Origin: Leisingera coralii
GTDB taxonomy: Bacteria; Pseudomonadota; Alphaproteobacteria; Rhodobacterales; Rhodobacteraceae
Reading direction: 5' to 3'
DNA: 64,000 nucleotides
Assembly: GCF_049056525.1 (NCBI RefSeq)
Contig: NZ_JBHUPT010000004.1
Coordinates: forward strand, 1-64,000
In this document: positions 1 through 8,142 of the stretch, one piece after another
Layout of the letters: each line of letters starts with the position of its first letter
How positions within the stretch are numbered: the first letter of the stretch is position 1
Translations under genes and position numbers: made by a program
The notes under the pieces: model-generated
The model's database searches: none
What the model saw: the letters and a program-made list of their open reading frames with translations, nothing else
What the model was told of the DNA's origin: nothing

Positions 1-153
1 CTGTGATCCGCCCCTTGTCCCCGTAATTGCCCCCGCAATTTCGAGTGACCGCGCCGCGCCGCCAGGCGCGGCGCCGGGCCCAAGGCCGCCAGCCTGCGCC
101 GGCACAGCCGCTGCTTGCGCGGGCGCGGGAGCCGCCCGGAAGTATGCGGGGGC

Positions 154-1614
154 TCAGCCCTGCTTCAATGCGCTCGCGAGCAGAGCGAGACCGGGTTCGA
201 TGCGGGTGGCGGGGATCGAGGAATACCCCAGCCGGTAGTAGTTCTGCTTGCGGTTCCCGGCGGCAAAGAACGGCGCGCCGGGTTCGATGATCACGCTCTT
301 CTCTTTCAGCCGCTCCGCCACGGCCGAAGTGTCCACCCCCTCCGGCGCGCGCATCCACAGGGCGGAGCCGCCATAGCCGCCGACGCCTGCAATCTCCAGC
401 CCGTGCGCGCGGATGGCATCCTCGATCACGGCGCGGCGGTCATGCAGCACCTTGGCGGTGCGGCGGATCTGCGCATCATAGTGCCCCAGCGACAGGAAAT
501 AGGCCACCGTGCGCTGCACGTGGCCCGGCGGATGCCGCAGCACGCTGGCGCGCAAGGCCCTGGCCTGGCGGATAAACGGTTCCGATCCAACCAGGTAGCC
601 CAGGCGCAGCCCGGGAAACAGCGACTTGGAGAAGCTTCCGGCATAGATCACCCGCCCCTCGGTATCGAGCGATTTGAGCGATGGGGAAGGGGCGCCGAGG
701 AACGACATCTCGAACTCGTAGTCATCCTCGACGATCACCGCGTCGATATCGCTGGCCCGCCGCAATAGCTCCTTGCGCCGCTCCATCGGCATGGTGAAGG
801 TGGTCGGGCTCTGGTGGCTGGGGGTGCAGAAGATCACATCGGTGCCTTCCGGGATCTTCTCCGGCGGCAGCCCGCCCTCATCCACCGGAATGCAATCCAT
901 CTGGCAGCGGGTCTGCACCACCTGGTCGCGCAGGGTGTAATAGGCCGGATCCTCCACCGTGGCCCGGCGCTTGCGGTTCAGCAGCAGCTGAGACGTGATC
1001 CACAGCGCATTCTGGGCCCCGAGCGTGATCAGGATCTCCTGGGGCCGCGCAGTGATACCGCGCCGCGGCAGCGTGTGGCGGGCGATGTATTCGATCAGCA
1101 GCGGGTCATCCTGGTCGAAGTAGTCATTCGCCAGCGCCGCGAAATCCTTCTGCCCCAGTGCCCTGAGCGCGCACAGCCGCCAGTTGGCGTGGTCGAACAG
1201 CGACGCATCCGCCTGCCCGTAAATGAACGGATAGCGGTAGTCGCGCCAGTCCTGGGGCTTGCGCGGTGTGTCGCCGCCGGTAAAGCTGCGCGCCAGCACC
1301 TTGTCCCAGTCCATTGCATCGCCGGCCTTCTGCTGCGGTGTATAGGAAGGCGGCACCGGGGCGTTCTCCGACACGAAATAGCCCGACCGCCCGCGCGAGG
1401 TGAGATAGTCGTTCGCCAGCAGCTCGGTATAGGCCAGCGTCACGGTGATCCGGCTGATGCCGAGATGCGCCGCCAGCTTGCGCGAGGACGGCAGCTTCTC
1501 CCCGACCCGGAACCGGCCGGACAGAATGCCCTCGGCGATCATTTCCTGGATCTGCGCCTGCAGGGTGCCCTGGGCGTCCGGGTTGAGGAAGAATGTGTCA
1601 ACGGAGATGGCCAT
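154..1614 (-). CDS. tauR: TauR-like MocR/GntR regulator of taurine use
   Basis: MocR-type transcription factor: N-terminal GntR winged helix (about residues 8-78, with a LPSSRKLAAHLGISR recognition segment) fused to a fold-type I aminotransferase-like domain (about 110-480) that keeps a PLP-lysine motif, GSFSKSLFPGLRLGY, near residue 326. Length (486 aa) is normal for the family. Identification as TauR rests on overall resemblance to rhodobacterial TauR, on CTGGACTTAA-type boxes just upstream and at tpa, and on tpa being about 2.6 kb away. A GTG at 1623 is also open, but the ATG at 1614 has an AAGG Shine-Dalgarno at sensible spacing. The boxes lie 16-47 nt before the start, so autoregulation is likely (inference). 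The aminotransferase domain probably senses a ligand rather than catalysing. Confidence 0.85.
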   Translation of the reverse strand: MAISVDTFFLNPDAQGTLQAQIQEMIAEGILSGRFRVGEKLPSSRKLAAHLGISRITVTLAYTELLANDYLTSRGRSGYFVSENAPVPPSYTPQQKAGDAMDWDKVLARSFTGGDTPRKPQDWRDYRYPFIYGQADASLFDHANWRLCALRALGQKDFAALANDYFDQDDPLLIEYIARHTLPRRGITARPQEILITLGAQNALWITSQLLLNRKRRATVEDPAYYTLRDQVVQTRCQMDCIPVDEGGLPPEKIPEGTDVIFCTPSHQSPTTFTMPMERRKELLRRASDIDAVIVEDDYEFEMSFLGAPSPSLKSLDTEGRVIYAGSFSKSLFPGLRLGYLVGSEPFIRQARALRASVLRHPPGHVQRTVAYFLSLGHYDAQIRRTAKVLHDRRAVIEDAIRAHGLEIAGVGGYGGSALWMRAPEGVDTSAVAERLKEKSVIIEPGAPFFAAGNRKQNYYRLGYSSIPATRIEPGLALLASALKQG

Positions 1615-1629
1615 GCGCGCCACCTTAGG

Positions 1630-1661
1630 GTGGACTTAAACGCGGTGCAATCTGGACTTAG
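1630..1661 (-). promoter_or_regulatory. Pair of TauR-type boxes upstream of tauR
   Basis: Two direct repeats, GTGGACTTAA (1630-1639) and CTGGACTTAG (1652-1661), lie 22 bp apart start to start, two helical turns. They match the CTGGACYTAA direct repeats I recall for TauR of Rhodobacter capsulatus with one mismatch each. The nearer box abuts the tauR ribosome binding region. The second box runs into an inverted TTAGGGCCAG (1658-1667). Recognition by TauR is inferred. Confidence 0.6.
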
Positions 1662-1778
1662 GGCCAGTTTGGAGGAATCTGCGCCTTGCTCTGGCTTCGC
1701 AAGCCGGATCGCAGGTCGCGGCCGGCAAATATTGGTTCGGACAAAACGCAGCGCTCTTGAAATGTGCTCAAAGAAACC

Positions 1779-1794
1779 ATAAAACTAGTTTTAT
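1779..1794. promoter_or_regulatory. Perfect palindrome, likely ArsR operator
   Basis: ATAAAACTAGTTTTAT is a perfect 16-bp palindrome, AT-rich in a GC-rich region, ending 22 nt before the arsR start at 1817. An AT-rich palindrome just before an autoregulated arsR is the classic operator arrangement; binding is inferred from position and symmetry. Confidence 0.55.
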
Positions 1795-1816
1795 AGAATC
1801 AAGAGGAGCTGACATC

Positions 1817-2128
1817 ATGCACTGGGAAGAAGCTGCACAGGGCTTTGCCGCGATGGGATCGGAGGCGCGGCTGCAGGTGCTGCGCTGCCTGATCCGGGCG
1901 GGCGAGGCCGGGCTGACGGTCGGGGACATCCAGGAGCGCACCGGCATTGCGCCCTCAACCCTGGCGCACCATCTGAAATTCCTCACCGGCGCCGGTGTGG
2001 TGGCGCAGGAACGTGTGGGGCGTTCAACCATCAGCCGCGCCGAATTCTCCCGGCTGGAGGCGTTGGCCGGTTTCATCCTCAGCGAATGCTGCGCGGATGC
2101 CGGCAAGAAGGCGGCAAACGATGGTTGA
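1817..2128 (+). CDS. ArsR-family repressor
   Basis: Small winged-helix regulator of 103 aa. The helix-turn-helix region spans roughly residues 15-80 and includes TGIAPSTLAHHLKFL, the usual ArsR recognition-helix pattern. A vicinal Cys-Cys pair sits near the C-terminus (SECCADAG) and could bind arsenite/antimonite-type thiophiles, though it is not in the classic ELCVCDL position. The ATG at 1817 is chosen because an AGAGGAG ribosome binding site precedes it; an upstream in-frame ATG at 1757 would translate through the palindromic operator. The stop overlaps the permease start by 8 nt, so the two are co-translated and this is most likely the permease's own repressor. Confidence 0.85.
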   Translation: MHWEEAAQGFAAMGSEARLQVLRCLIRAGEAGLTVGDIQERTGIAPSTLAHHLKFLTGAGVVAQERVGRSTISRAEFSRLEALAGFILSECCADAGKKAANDG

Positions 2129-3152
2129 ACTGACACAAAACCCCGGCAAGGCAAGAACGCTGGGCAGCCGGCTCAAGACGCCCTGGGCGCTGAGCGTTGC
2201 CCTGCTGGCAGGCGCAGCGGTTCTTGATCCGGGCAACTTCCGGTCTGTCGTGGAATTCACCCTGGCAGCGCTTGGCAGCACTGCGCGATACATTTTGTTT
2301 GCGGTCCTGCTGCTGGCCTATCTGAAAGCGACGGGGGCCGAGGCGATGATGGCGCGTGCCTTCGAGGGGCGCGAGACGCGGATGATTTTGCTGGCAGCGC
2401 TGTTCGGCGGGCTGGCGCCGTTCTGCTCCTGCGAGGTGATTCCGTTCATTGCCGGCCTCCTGGCGCTTGGCGCGCCGCTGTCGGCGGTGATGGCGTTCTG
2501 GCTGTCCTCGCCGCTGATCGACCCTCCGACGCTTTTGATCACCGCGGGTGCGCTGGGCTGGCCCTTTGCCATAGGCAAGGCAGTGGCGGCAGTGGCGCTG
2601 GGGCTGTTTGGCGGCTTTGCCATCAAACTGCTGCGGGGACAGGGGGTGTTTGCCAATCCGCTGCGCAAGCAGCAAAGCAAAAGCTGCTGCGGCTGCGGCG
2701 GGCCGAAGGCGGACGCCAAGCCGAACTGGCGCTTCTGGACAGAGGCGGACCGCAAGGTGAAGTTCCGCGAGGAGTTCGTCTCAAATGGTCTCTTCCTGCT
2801 GAAATGGCTGGCACTGGCCTATGTGCTGGAATCGCTTCTGGTCCACTATGTGCCGGCCGATGTGATCGCCGGGCTGGTGGGCGGCGAGGGTGTGCTGCCG
2901 ATTGCCACCGCGGCGCTGGTCGGCATGCCTGCCTACCTCAACTCCTATGTCGCGCCGCCGCTGCTGGCGGGGCTGATGGAGCAGGGGATGAGCGCAGGCG
3001 CGGCGATGGCCTTCATGGTAGCAGGCGCGGTCAGCTCGGTTCCTGCCATGGCCGCTGTCTGGTCGCTGGTCAAGCCGAGGGTCTTTGCGGCTTACCTGGG
3101 GCTTGGAGTGAGCGGCGCGGTCCTGTCGGGCATCCTGTTCCAGCTGATCTGA
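2121..3152 (+). CDS. ArsP-like permease (DUF318/UPF0718)
   Basis: Polytopic inner-membrane protein of 343 aa with about nine or ten hydrophobic segments. The family hallmark APFCSCEVIPFIAG and a second half-repeat with GMPAYLNSYVAPP are visible; a Cys-rich loop, SCCGCGG, lies mid-protein. Members of this permease family next to arsR include ArsP, an efflux permease for trivalent organoarsenicals, so metalloid export is the leading guess; other members are uncharacterised. The gene overlaps arsR by 8 nt and no other ars gene (arsB, arsC, acr3) is present. The start is the ATG at 2121; the longer open frame upstream is only a shadow of arsR. Confidence 0.75.
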   Translation: MVELTQNPGKARTLGSRLKTPWALSVALLAGAAVLDPGNFRSVVEFTLAALGSTARYILFAVLLLAYLKATGAEAMMARAFEGRETRMILLAALFGGLAPFCSCEVIPFIAGLLALGAPLSAVMAFWLSSPLIDPPTLLITAGALGWPFAIGKAVAAVALGLFGGFAIKLLRGQGVFANPLRKQQSKSCCGCGGPKADAKPNWRFWTEADRKVKFREEFVSNGLFLLKWLALAYVLESLLVHYVPADVIAGLVGGEGVLPIATAALVGMPAYLNSYVAPPLLAGLMEQGMSAGAAMAFMVAGAVSSVPAMAAVWSLVKPRVFAAYLGLGVSGAVLSGILFQLI

Positions 3153-3161
3153 GGCGTCCGT

Positions 3162-3222
3162 GACAGGCGGGGTACTCCCGCCCGTCGCGAAGCAATCGAA
3201 GATTGCCCTGCCGCCTGGCGGC
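3162..3222. repeat. Three tandem hairpins downstream of permease gene
   Basis: Three consecutive inverted repeats follow the permease stop: 3162-3186 (GGCGGG-gtact-CCCGCC core, flanked by GAC/GTC), 3192-3206 (GCAATC-gaa-GATTGC) and 3210-3222 (GCCGC-ctg-GCGGC). None is followed by a T-run, so a simple intrinsic terminator is doubtful, although they could terminate or stabilise the transcript. Confidence 0.45.
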
Positions 3223-3371
3223 GGGGCGGGCGGCCCCCTTGACCCGGAAAGCTGTTTGACCCGTTTCTTGCGGTAAAGGACCTGCCCCAAGCGGCAAGCG
3301 CAGGAAACGGGTCGAGCGGAGAAGCTGGGGGCGCTTTGGTCAATGCCATCCAATCAACGGAGGCTATGACA

Positions 3372-4127
3372 ATGGAACTTCAGAACAAGACACTGATCAT
3401 CACCGGCGCCAGCAGTGGCATTGGTGCCGCCGCGGCGCTGCTGTTTGCGGCAGAAGGGGCCAATGTCGTGCTGGGCGCGCGGCGGAAGGATGAACTGGAG
3501 ACCCTTGCGGGGCAGATCAGCCAAAGCGGCGGCAAGGCTGCCTTTCTGGCTGGTGATGTCACCAGCGAAGCCTATTCACAGGCGCTGGTGGCGCTTGCCG
3601 CAGAAGAGTTCGGCGGGCTGGACGGTGCCTTCAATAACGCGGGTATGATGGGTGAAACCGGGCCGGTGGAGCAAATGGACGCCGCCAATTGGGACGCGGT
3701 GATAGCCGCCAACCTGACTGGCGCCTTTTTCTGTGCCAAGGCGCAAGTTCCAGCTCTGAAAGCGCGGGGCGGCGGATCGCTGGTCTTTACCGGTTCCTTT
3801 GTCGGCGTCAGCAACGGCGGGATGCCGGGCATGGGGGCTTATGCCGCGTCAAAGGCCGGACTGGCCGGGCTGGTCCAATCGCTTGCTTCAGATCTTGCGG
3901 CGGATGGCATCCGGGTGAATGCCGTGCTGCCGGGTGGGACCAAGACCGCAATGGCAGGCGACAATCCGGAAATCCACAGCTTTATCGCAGGGTTGCACCC
4001 GATGAAACGGATGGCTGCGCCGAAGGAAATCGCCCAAGCGGCGCTGTTCCTGCTGTCGGACCGTGCCAGTTTTGTGACCGGGGCGCCGGTGGCAGTGGAT
4101 GGCGGGGTTGCGGTGCGTCTGGTCTAA
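3372..4127 (+). CDS. SDR-family oxidoreductase
   Basis: Classical short-chain dehydrogenase/reductase of 251 aa. It has the N-terminal nucleotide-binding motif TGASSGIG, an NNAG motif (FNNAGMMG) and the catalytic YAASK motif (Tyr-x3-Lys) with an upstream catalytic Ser (GSFVG). Substrate cannot be told from sequence. The ATG at 3372 has GGAGG 8 nt upstream (3359-3363), better than the ATG at 3366 which is too close. It stands alone between the ArsR/permease pair and the convergent tpa. Confidence 0.85.
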   Translation: MELQNKTLIITGASSGIGAAAALLFAAEGANVVLGARRKDELETLAGQISQSGGKAAFLAGDVTSEAYSQALVALAAEEFGGLDGAFNNAGMMGETGPVEQMDAANWDAVIAANLTGAFFCAKAQVPALKARGGGSLVFTGSFVGVSNGGMPGMGAYAASKAGLAGLVQSLASDLAADGIRVNAVLPGGTKTAMAGDNPEIHSFIAGLHPMKRMAAPKEIAQAALFLLSDRASFVTGAPVAVDGGVAVRLV

Positions 4128-4140
4128 GCTCCTTTGTGTC

Positions 4141-4173
4141 AAACAAAAAAGCGCCCCGGGGAGTCCGGGGCGC
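4141..4173 (-). terminator. Rho-independent terminator of tpa
   Basis: Read on the minus strand, a 9-bp perfect GC stem (GCGCCCCGG / CCGGGGCGC, 4151-4173, loop 5 nt) is followed by TTTTTTGTTT. This is a textbook intrinsic terminator 28 nt beyond the tpa stop codon. Confidence 0.85.
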
Positions 4174-4201
4174 AGTCAGTTCGTCCAACAGGGAGAAGTT
4201 G

Positions 4202-5599
4202 TCAGCCGAAAACCTTGGTCAGGGCCTTGTCGACCGCGTCGCAGATCGCGTCGATGTCGCTGGCGGTTGCGATCAGCGCCGGGCTGAAGCACAGGGTGTT
4301 GTTGCGGCCCGGCAGCGAGCGGTTGGTGACGCCGATGATCACGCCCTGCGCGCCGCATTCCGCGACCACTTGCTGCGCCAGTTTCTCGTCCACTGGCTCC
4401 TTGGTCTCGCGGTCCTGCACCAGCTCGGCGCCCAGGAACAGGCCCTTGCCGCGCACGTCGCCGATCACGGCGTGCTTTTCCTGCAGCGCGCGCAGGTTGT
4501 TCAGCATCCGCTCGCCCATGGCAACGCAGTTGTCCAGCAGGTTCTCGTCCTCGATGATCTGCATGTTGACCAGTGCCGCAGCGGGACCAGCGGTGCAGCC
4601 GCCGAAGGTGGAGATGTCGCGGAAGTAGTTCAGCGGATCGCCCGCGTCGTCCTTGAACATTTCAAAGACTTCCTCGGTGGTGACCATGCAGGCGATCGCC
4701 GCATAGCCGGAGGCAACGCCTTTGGCCATGGTCACGAAGTCGGGCTTGATGCCGTACTGCTGGTAGCCGAACCACTTGCCGGTGCGGCCGACGCCGCAGA
4801 CCACTTCGTCGATGTGCAGCAGCACGTCGTACTTCTTGCAGATTTCCTGCACCCGCTCCCAGTAGCCCTCGGGGGCTTCGATCACGCCGCCGCCTGCGGT
4901 CACCGGCTCCAGGCACAGCGCGCCCACGGTGTCCGGGCCTTCGCGCAGGATCACTTCCTCGATCTTGTCTGCGGCTGCGATGCCGAACTCGCGGCCGGAC
5001 AGGTGCTCCAGGCCCAGCTCATGCTTGCGGTATTCCATGCAGTGCGGCACGCGGACGAAGTCCGGCGCAAACGGGCCGTACTGCGCGTTGCGCTCGTCCT
5101 GGCCGCCGGCCGACATGGTCGCCAGGGTGGAGCCGTGGTAGTCGCGGTCGCGGTACAGGATCTTGGTTTTCTTGCCGCCGTATTTCTTGTGGGCGATCTG
5201 GCGGATCATCTTGAAGGCCTTCTCGTTGGCCTCCGATCCGGAGTTGGTGTAGTAGACGCGGGTCATGCCCGGCATCTTGGAGATCAGCTTCTCGGCAAAC
5301 AGCGCGCCGGGGATGGAGCCCGCGGAGTTGGCGAAATAACAGACCTTCATCAGCTGGTCGTAAACCGCCTTGCAGATGTTCTCGCGGCCATAGCCGACGT
5401 TGACGGTCCAGACGCCGCCGGAGACCGCATCCAGGAACTCCTTGCCGTTCTGATCCCAGACGCGCATGCCCTTGCCCTCGACAATGATGCGCGGGTCGGA
5501 GGATTCCAGCGCCTTGTGCTGGAACAGGTGGTGCCACATGTGGGCCTTGTCGGCCTCCACCACGCGGGAAAGATCGTTTTCGTTGAACGTGCCGTCCAT
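4202..5599 (-). CDS. tpa: Taurine-pyruvate aminotransferase
   Basis: Class III PLP aminotransferase of 465 aa, predicted to convert taurine plus pyruvate to sulfoacetaldehyde plus alanine, the first step of taurine dissimilation. The N-terminus, GSEANEKAFK segment, HIDEVVCGVGRTG motif and PLP-lysine motif DFVTMAKGVASGY (Lys near residue 293) are all intact and resemble Tpa rather than omega-transaminases. The ATG at 5599 has AAAGGA 7 nt upstream; a longer start at 5617 has none. A TauR-type box lies about 125 nt upstream. The downstream enzymes (xsc, pta) and the tauABC transporter are not in this window. Confidence 0.85.
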   Translation of the reverse strand: MDGTFNENDLSRVVEADKAHMWHHLFQHKALESSDPRIIVEGKGMRVWDQNGKEFLDAVSGGVWTVNVGYGRENICKAVYDQLMKVCYFANSAGSIPGALFAEKLISKMPGMTRVYYTNSGSEANEKAFKMIRQIAHKKYGGKKTKILYRDRDYHGSTLATMSAGGQDERNAQYGPFAPDFVRVPHCMEYRKHELGLEHLSGREFGIAAADKIEEVILREGPDTVGALCLEPVTAGGGVIEAPEGYWERVQEICKKYDVLLHIDEVVCGVGRTGKWFGYQQYGIKPDFVTMAKGVASGYAAIACMVTTEEVFEMFKDDAGDPLNYFRDISTFGGCTAGPAAALVNMQIIEDENLLDNCVAMGERMLNNLRALQEKHAVIGDVRGKGLFLGAELVQDRETKEPVDEKLAQQVVAECGAQGVIIGVTNRSLPGRNNTLCFSPALIATASDIDAICDAVDKALTKVFG

Positions 5600-5699
5600 G
5601 ACATGTCCTTTCGGCATTGGAAGTGAATCGGGCTGCCCGGCACCCTACACGGGCTTTAAGGCGTATTATGTACCAGAAACGTCAGTTTCGCGGAATTCG

Positions 5700-5732
5700 T
5701 TAGGGCCAGAGCATTTGCTTGCTTAAGTCCAG
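5700..5732 (-). promoter_or_regulatory. TauR-type boxes upstream of tpa
   Basis: On the minus strand a perfect CTGGACTTAA occupies 5732-5723, and a one-mismatch copy CTGGCCCTAA occupies 5709-5700, 23 bp apart and in the same orientation, pointing to tpa. A possible core promoter (TTCCGC, 17 nt, TACATA) lies just downstream. The arrangement mirrors the boxes at tauR, supporting TauR activation of tpa (inference). Confidence 0.6.
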
Positions 5733-5783
5733 AGGCGGCCGGGTGGTACGATACGGCAGCAGCCCGCCGGGGCAGATCGATAA

Positions 5784-5793
5784 AACATATGTT
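5784..5793. promoter_or_regulatory. Short palindrome upstream of the BKACE gene
   Basis: AACATATGTT is a perfect 10-bp palindrome in an AT-rich patch about 100 nt before the BKACE start. It could be an operator or part of a promoter; no regulator is assigned. Confidence 0.25.
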
Positions 5794-5890
5794 CTGATAT
5801 TGCCTCCTTGAGAGCGGATGTGCTGACAGGCCAGGTTGCGGGCAGCCCGGGCGCGAGTCGCTGCGGGTCAGGCGGCAAAGGAGGAGACCG

Positions 5891-6667
5891 GTGGCGGAAT
5901 ACAGTTTGATGGTGGCCCCCAACGGGGCACGGCGGGGGCACGGTGATCATCCGCAACTGCCGGTGACACTGCAGCAGACGGCACAAACCGCGGCGGCCTG
6001 TTTTGCTGCAGGGGCCCATGCGCTGCACCTGCATGTGCGCGATGATGAGGGGCGGCATTCGCTGGATGCGGGCCGCTACCGCGAAGCCCTTGATGCGGTG
6101 CGGGAAAGCGCGCCGGCGATGGCGGTGCAGATCACCACGGAAAGCGCGGGCCTCTACGACGTGGCCGCCCAGTTCGCCTGTCTGGAGGCGCTGCGCCCGG
6201 CGGCGGCCTCTGTCTCGGTGCGGGAAATGGCACGGGACGCGGACCTGGCCGCGCGCGCCTATGCCCTGTGCGCGGAAGCAGGCACGCAGGTGCAGCACAT
6301 CCTGTACGGTCCGGACTGCATTGCCCAGCTGCGCGCCTGGTATCAGGACGGCACCGTTCCGGGCGCCATGCGCGATGCGATCTTTGTTCTGGGCAAGTAC
6401 AATCCGCCGGTTCTGGCCCGGCCCGAGGGGCTCACCGTCTTCCGGGGCGCCGCGGCGGGTCTGCACCTCAACTGGGCCGTCTGCGCCTTCGGGCGGCATG
6501 AACAGGCCTGCCTGCTGGCGGCGGTTGCTGCCGGAGGGGATGCGCGAATCGGATTTGAGAATAACATCGAAACACCGGAAGGCGGGCTGCTGGCAGATAA
6601 TGCAGCCTCGGTTGCCGCCTTCGTTCAGGCCGCAAAGGCCCAGGGCCATACGCTCAAGGAGTGCTGA
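5891..6667 (+). CDS. BKACE-family beta-keto acid cleavage enzyme
   Basis: Protein of 258 aa of the DUF849/BKACE family, TIM-barrel zinc enzymes that condense a beta-keto acid with acetyl-CoA and split it to acetoacetate and a new CoA thioester. The metal ligands are visible as HLH (His46, His48) and Glu223 in RIGFENN. Relative to the characterised 3-keto-5-aminohexanoate cleavage enzyme Kce (recalled), Glu14 is Arg (PNGAR) and the Asp after the metal Glu is Asn224, so this belongs to a divergent subgroup and its substrate is unknown. GTG start with a strong GGAGG-type site immediately upstream. It ends 2 nt before an aminotransferase gene; the pair probably works on one amino acid, deaminated then cleaved. 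Confidence 0.8.
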   Translation: MAEYSLMVAPNGARRGHGDHPQLPVTLQQTAQTAAACFAAGAHALHLHVRDDEGRHSLDAGRYREALDAVRESAPAMAVQITTESAGLYDVAAQFACLEALRPAAASVSVREMARDADLAARAYALCAEAGTQVQHILYGPDCIAQLRAWYQDGTVPGAMRDAIFVLGKYNPPVLARPEGLTVFRGAAAGLHLNWAVCAFGRHEQACLLAAVAAGGDARIGFENNIETPEGGLLADNAASVAAFVQAAKAQGHTLKEC

Positions 6668-6669
6668 TC

Positions 6670-7998
6670 ATGAGTCATGTCTTTCCCCGCCACACCAAAG
6701 CCAGCCTGCCCACCGCTGTTGCCGGTGACGGCTGCTATCTGATCGACGCGGACGGCAAGCGCTATTTCGACGGCTCCGGCGGCGCGGCAGTCTCCTGCCT
6801 GGGCCATTCCGACGCCGATGTGATCAAGGCGGTGCAGGAGCAGGTCGGCAAGCTGGCCTTTGCCCATACCGGTTTCCTCACCTCGGAACCGGCGGAAGAG
6901 CTGGCGGACTTGCTGGTGGCCAACGCGCCGGGGGATATTGACCGGGTCTATTTCGTTTCCGGCGGATCGGAGGCCACCGAGGCCGCGATCAAGCTCGCCC
7001 GCCAGTACCACCTGGAGCGCGGCGAGCCGCAGCGCCGCCATATCATCGCCCGCAAACAGAGCTACCACGGCAACACCCTTGGCGCGCTGGCGGCAGGCGG
7101 CAATGAATGGCGCCGCACCCAGTTTGCACCGCTGCTGATCGATATCACCCATATCTCGCCCTGCTATGAGTATGTGGGCCGGGCTGAGGGCGAGAGCACC
7201 TATGACTACGGCCAGCGGGTGGCGAATGAGCTGGAGACGGAAATCCTCCGCCTCGGCCCCGAGACCGTAATGGCCTTCATGGCGGAACCGGTTGTTGGCG
7301 CCACCTCCGGCGCGGTGCCGGCGGTTGAGGGCTATTTCAAGCGCATCCGCGAGATCTGCGACCAATACGGCGTGCTGCTGATCCTGGACGAGGTGATGTG
7401 CGGCATGGGCCGCACCGGGCATCTGTTTGCCTGCGAGGCGGACGGCGTGGCGCCCGATATCCTCTGCATCGCCAAGGGCTTGGGCGCCGGCTACCAGCCG
7501 ATCGGCGCGATGCTCTGCACCCGGCAGATCTATGAGGCGATCGAGCACGGCTCCGGCTTCTTCCAGCACGGCCACACCTATATCGGCCACCCGGTGGCGA
7601 CCGCCGCGGGCCTGGCCGTGGTCAAGGCGATGCTGGAGCGCGGCCTGGTGCAGCGCTGCGCTCAGATGGGAGAGAAGCTGCAGGCGGCACTGGAGGACCG
7701 TTTCGGCCAGCATCCCAATGTGGGCGACATCCGCGGCCGCGGGCTGTTCCGCGGGGTGGAGCTGGTCGCCGACCGGGACACCAAGGAGCCGTTTGATCCG
7801 GCGCTGGGGCTTGCGGGGCGGATCAAGAAGGCAGCCTTCCAGGCCGGGCTGATCTGCTACCCGATGTCGGGCACCCGTGACGGCCAGAACGGCGACCACA
7901 TCCTGCTGGCACCGCCCTTCATCATCACTGATGAGCAGATCACCGAGGTGGTGGACAAGCTGGAAACCGCAATCACCCAGTGCTTGCCGCAGGGGTAG
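6670..7998 (+). CDS. Class III PLP aminotransferase paired with BKACE
   Basis: Aminotransferase of 442 aa with the class III signature LILDEVMCGMGRTG and a PLP lysine in ILCIAKGLGAGY near residue 269. Start is the ATG at 6670 with AGGAG 8 nt upstream. It follows the BKACE gene by 2 nt, so the two form an operon. Inference: the aminotransferase makes a beta-keto acid from a beta-amino acid or a keto/semialdehyde from an omega-amine that the BKACE enzyme then cleaves. The family fold does not specify substrate. Confidence 0.82.
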   Translation: MSHVFPRHTKASLPTAVAGDGCYLIDADGKRYFDGSGGAAVSCLGHSDADVIKAVQEQVGKLAFAHTGFLTSEPAEELADLLVANAPGDIDRVYFVSGGSEATEAAIKLARQYHLERGEPQRRHIIARKQSYHGNTLGALAAGGNEWRRTQFAPLLIDITHISPCYEYVGRAEGESTYDYGQRVANELETEILRLGPETVMAFMAEPVVGATSGAVPAVEGYFKRIREICDQYGVLLILDEVMCGMGRTGHLFACEADGVAPDILCIAKGLGAGYQPIGAMLCTRQIYEAIEHGSGFFQHGHTYIGHPVATAAGLAVVKAMLERGLVQRCAQMGEKLQAALEDRFGQHPNVGDIRGRGLFRGVELVADRDTKEPFDPALGLAGRIKKAAFQAGLICYPMSGTRDGQNGDHILLAPPFIITDEQITEVVDKLETAITQCLPQG

Positions 7999-8142
7999 AC
8001 CTGACTGGTCTAGTGTCCTTTCGCCTGTCGCGCCAGCGGCAGGCACGCGTCCGCCCGCCCCACGGCGGGCGCGTTCCGCTCCCGCCCGGGCGAACGCTCA
8101 GCGTACTGATCTGCACCTAGGCGTTTTCCGAAATCCCGGCAG

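Noticed and set aside
1..153. Possible gene fragment at the left edge
   Set aside because: The GC-rich 5' edge has open frames but no recognisable protein; I see nothing supportable there.
3689..5626. 645-codon plus-strand frame across SDR and tpa
   Set aside because: Shadow of the SDR in another frame joined to antisense of tpa.
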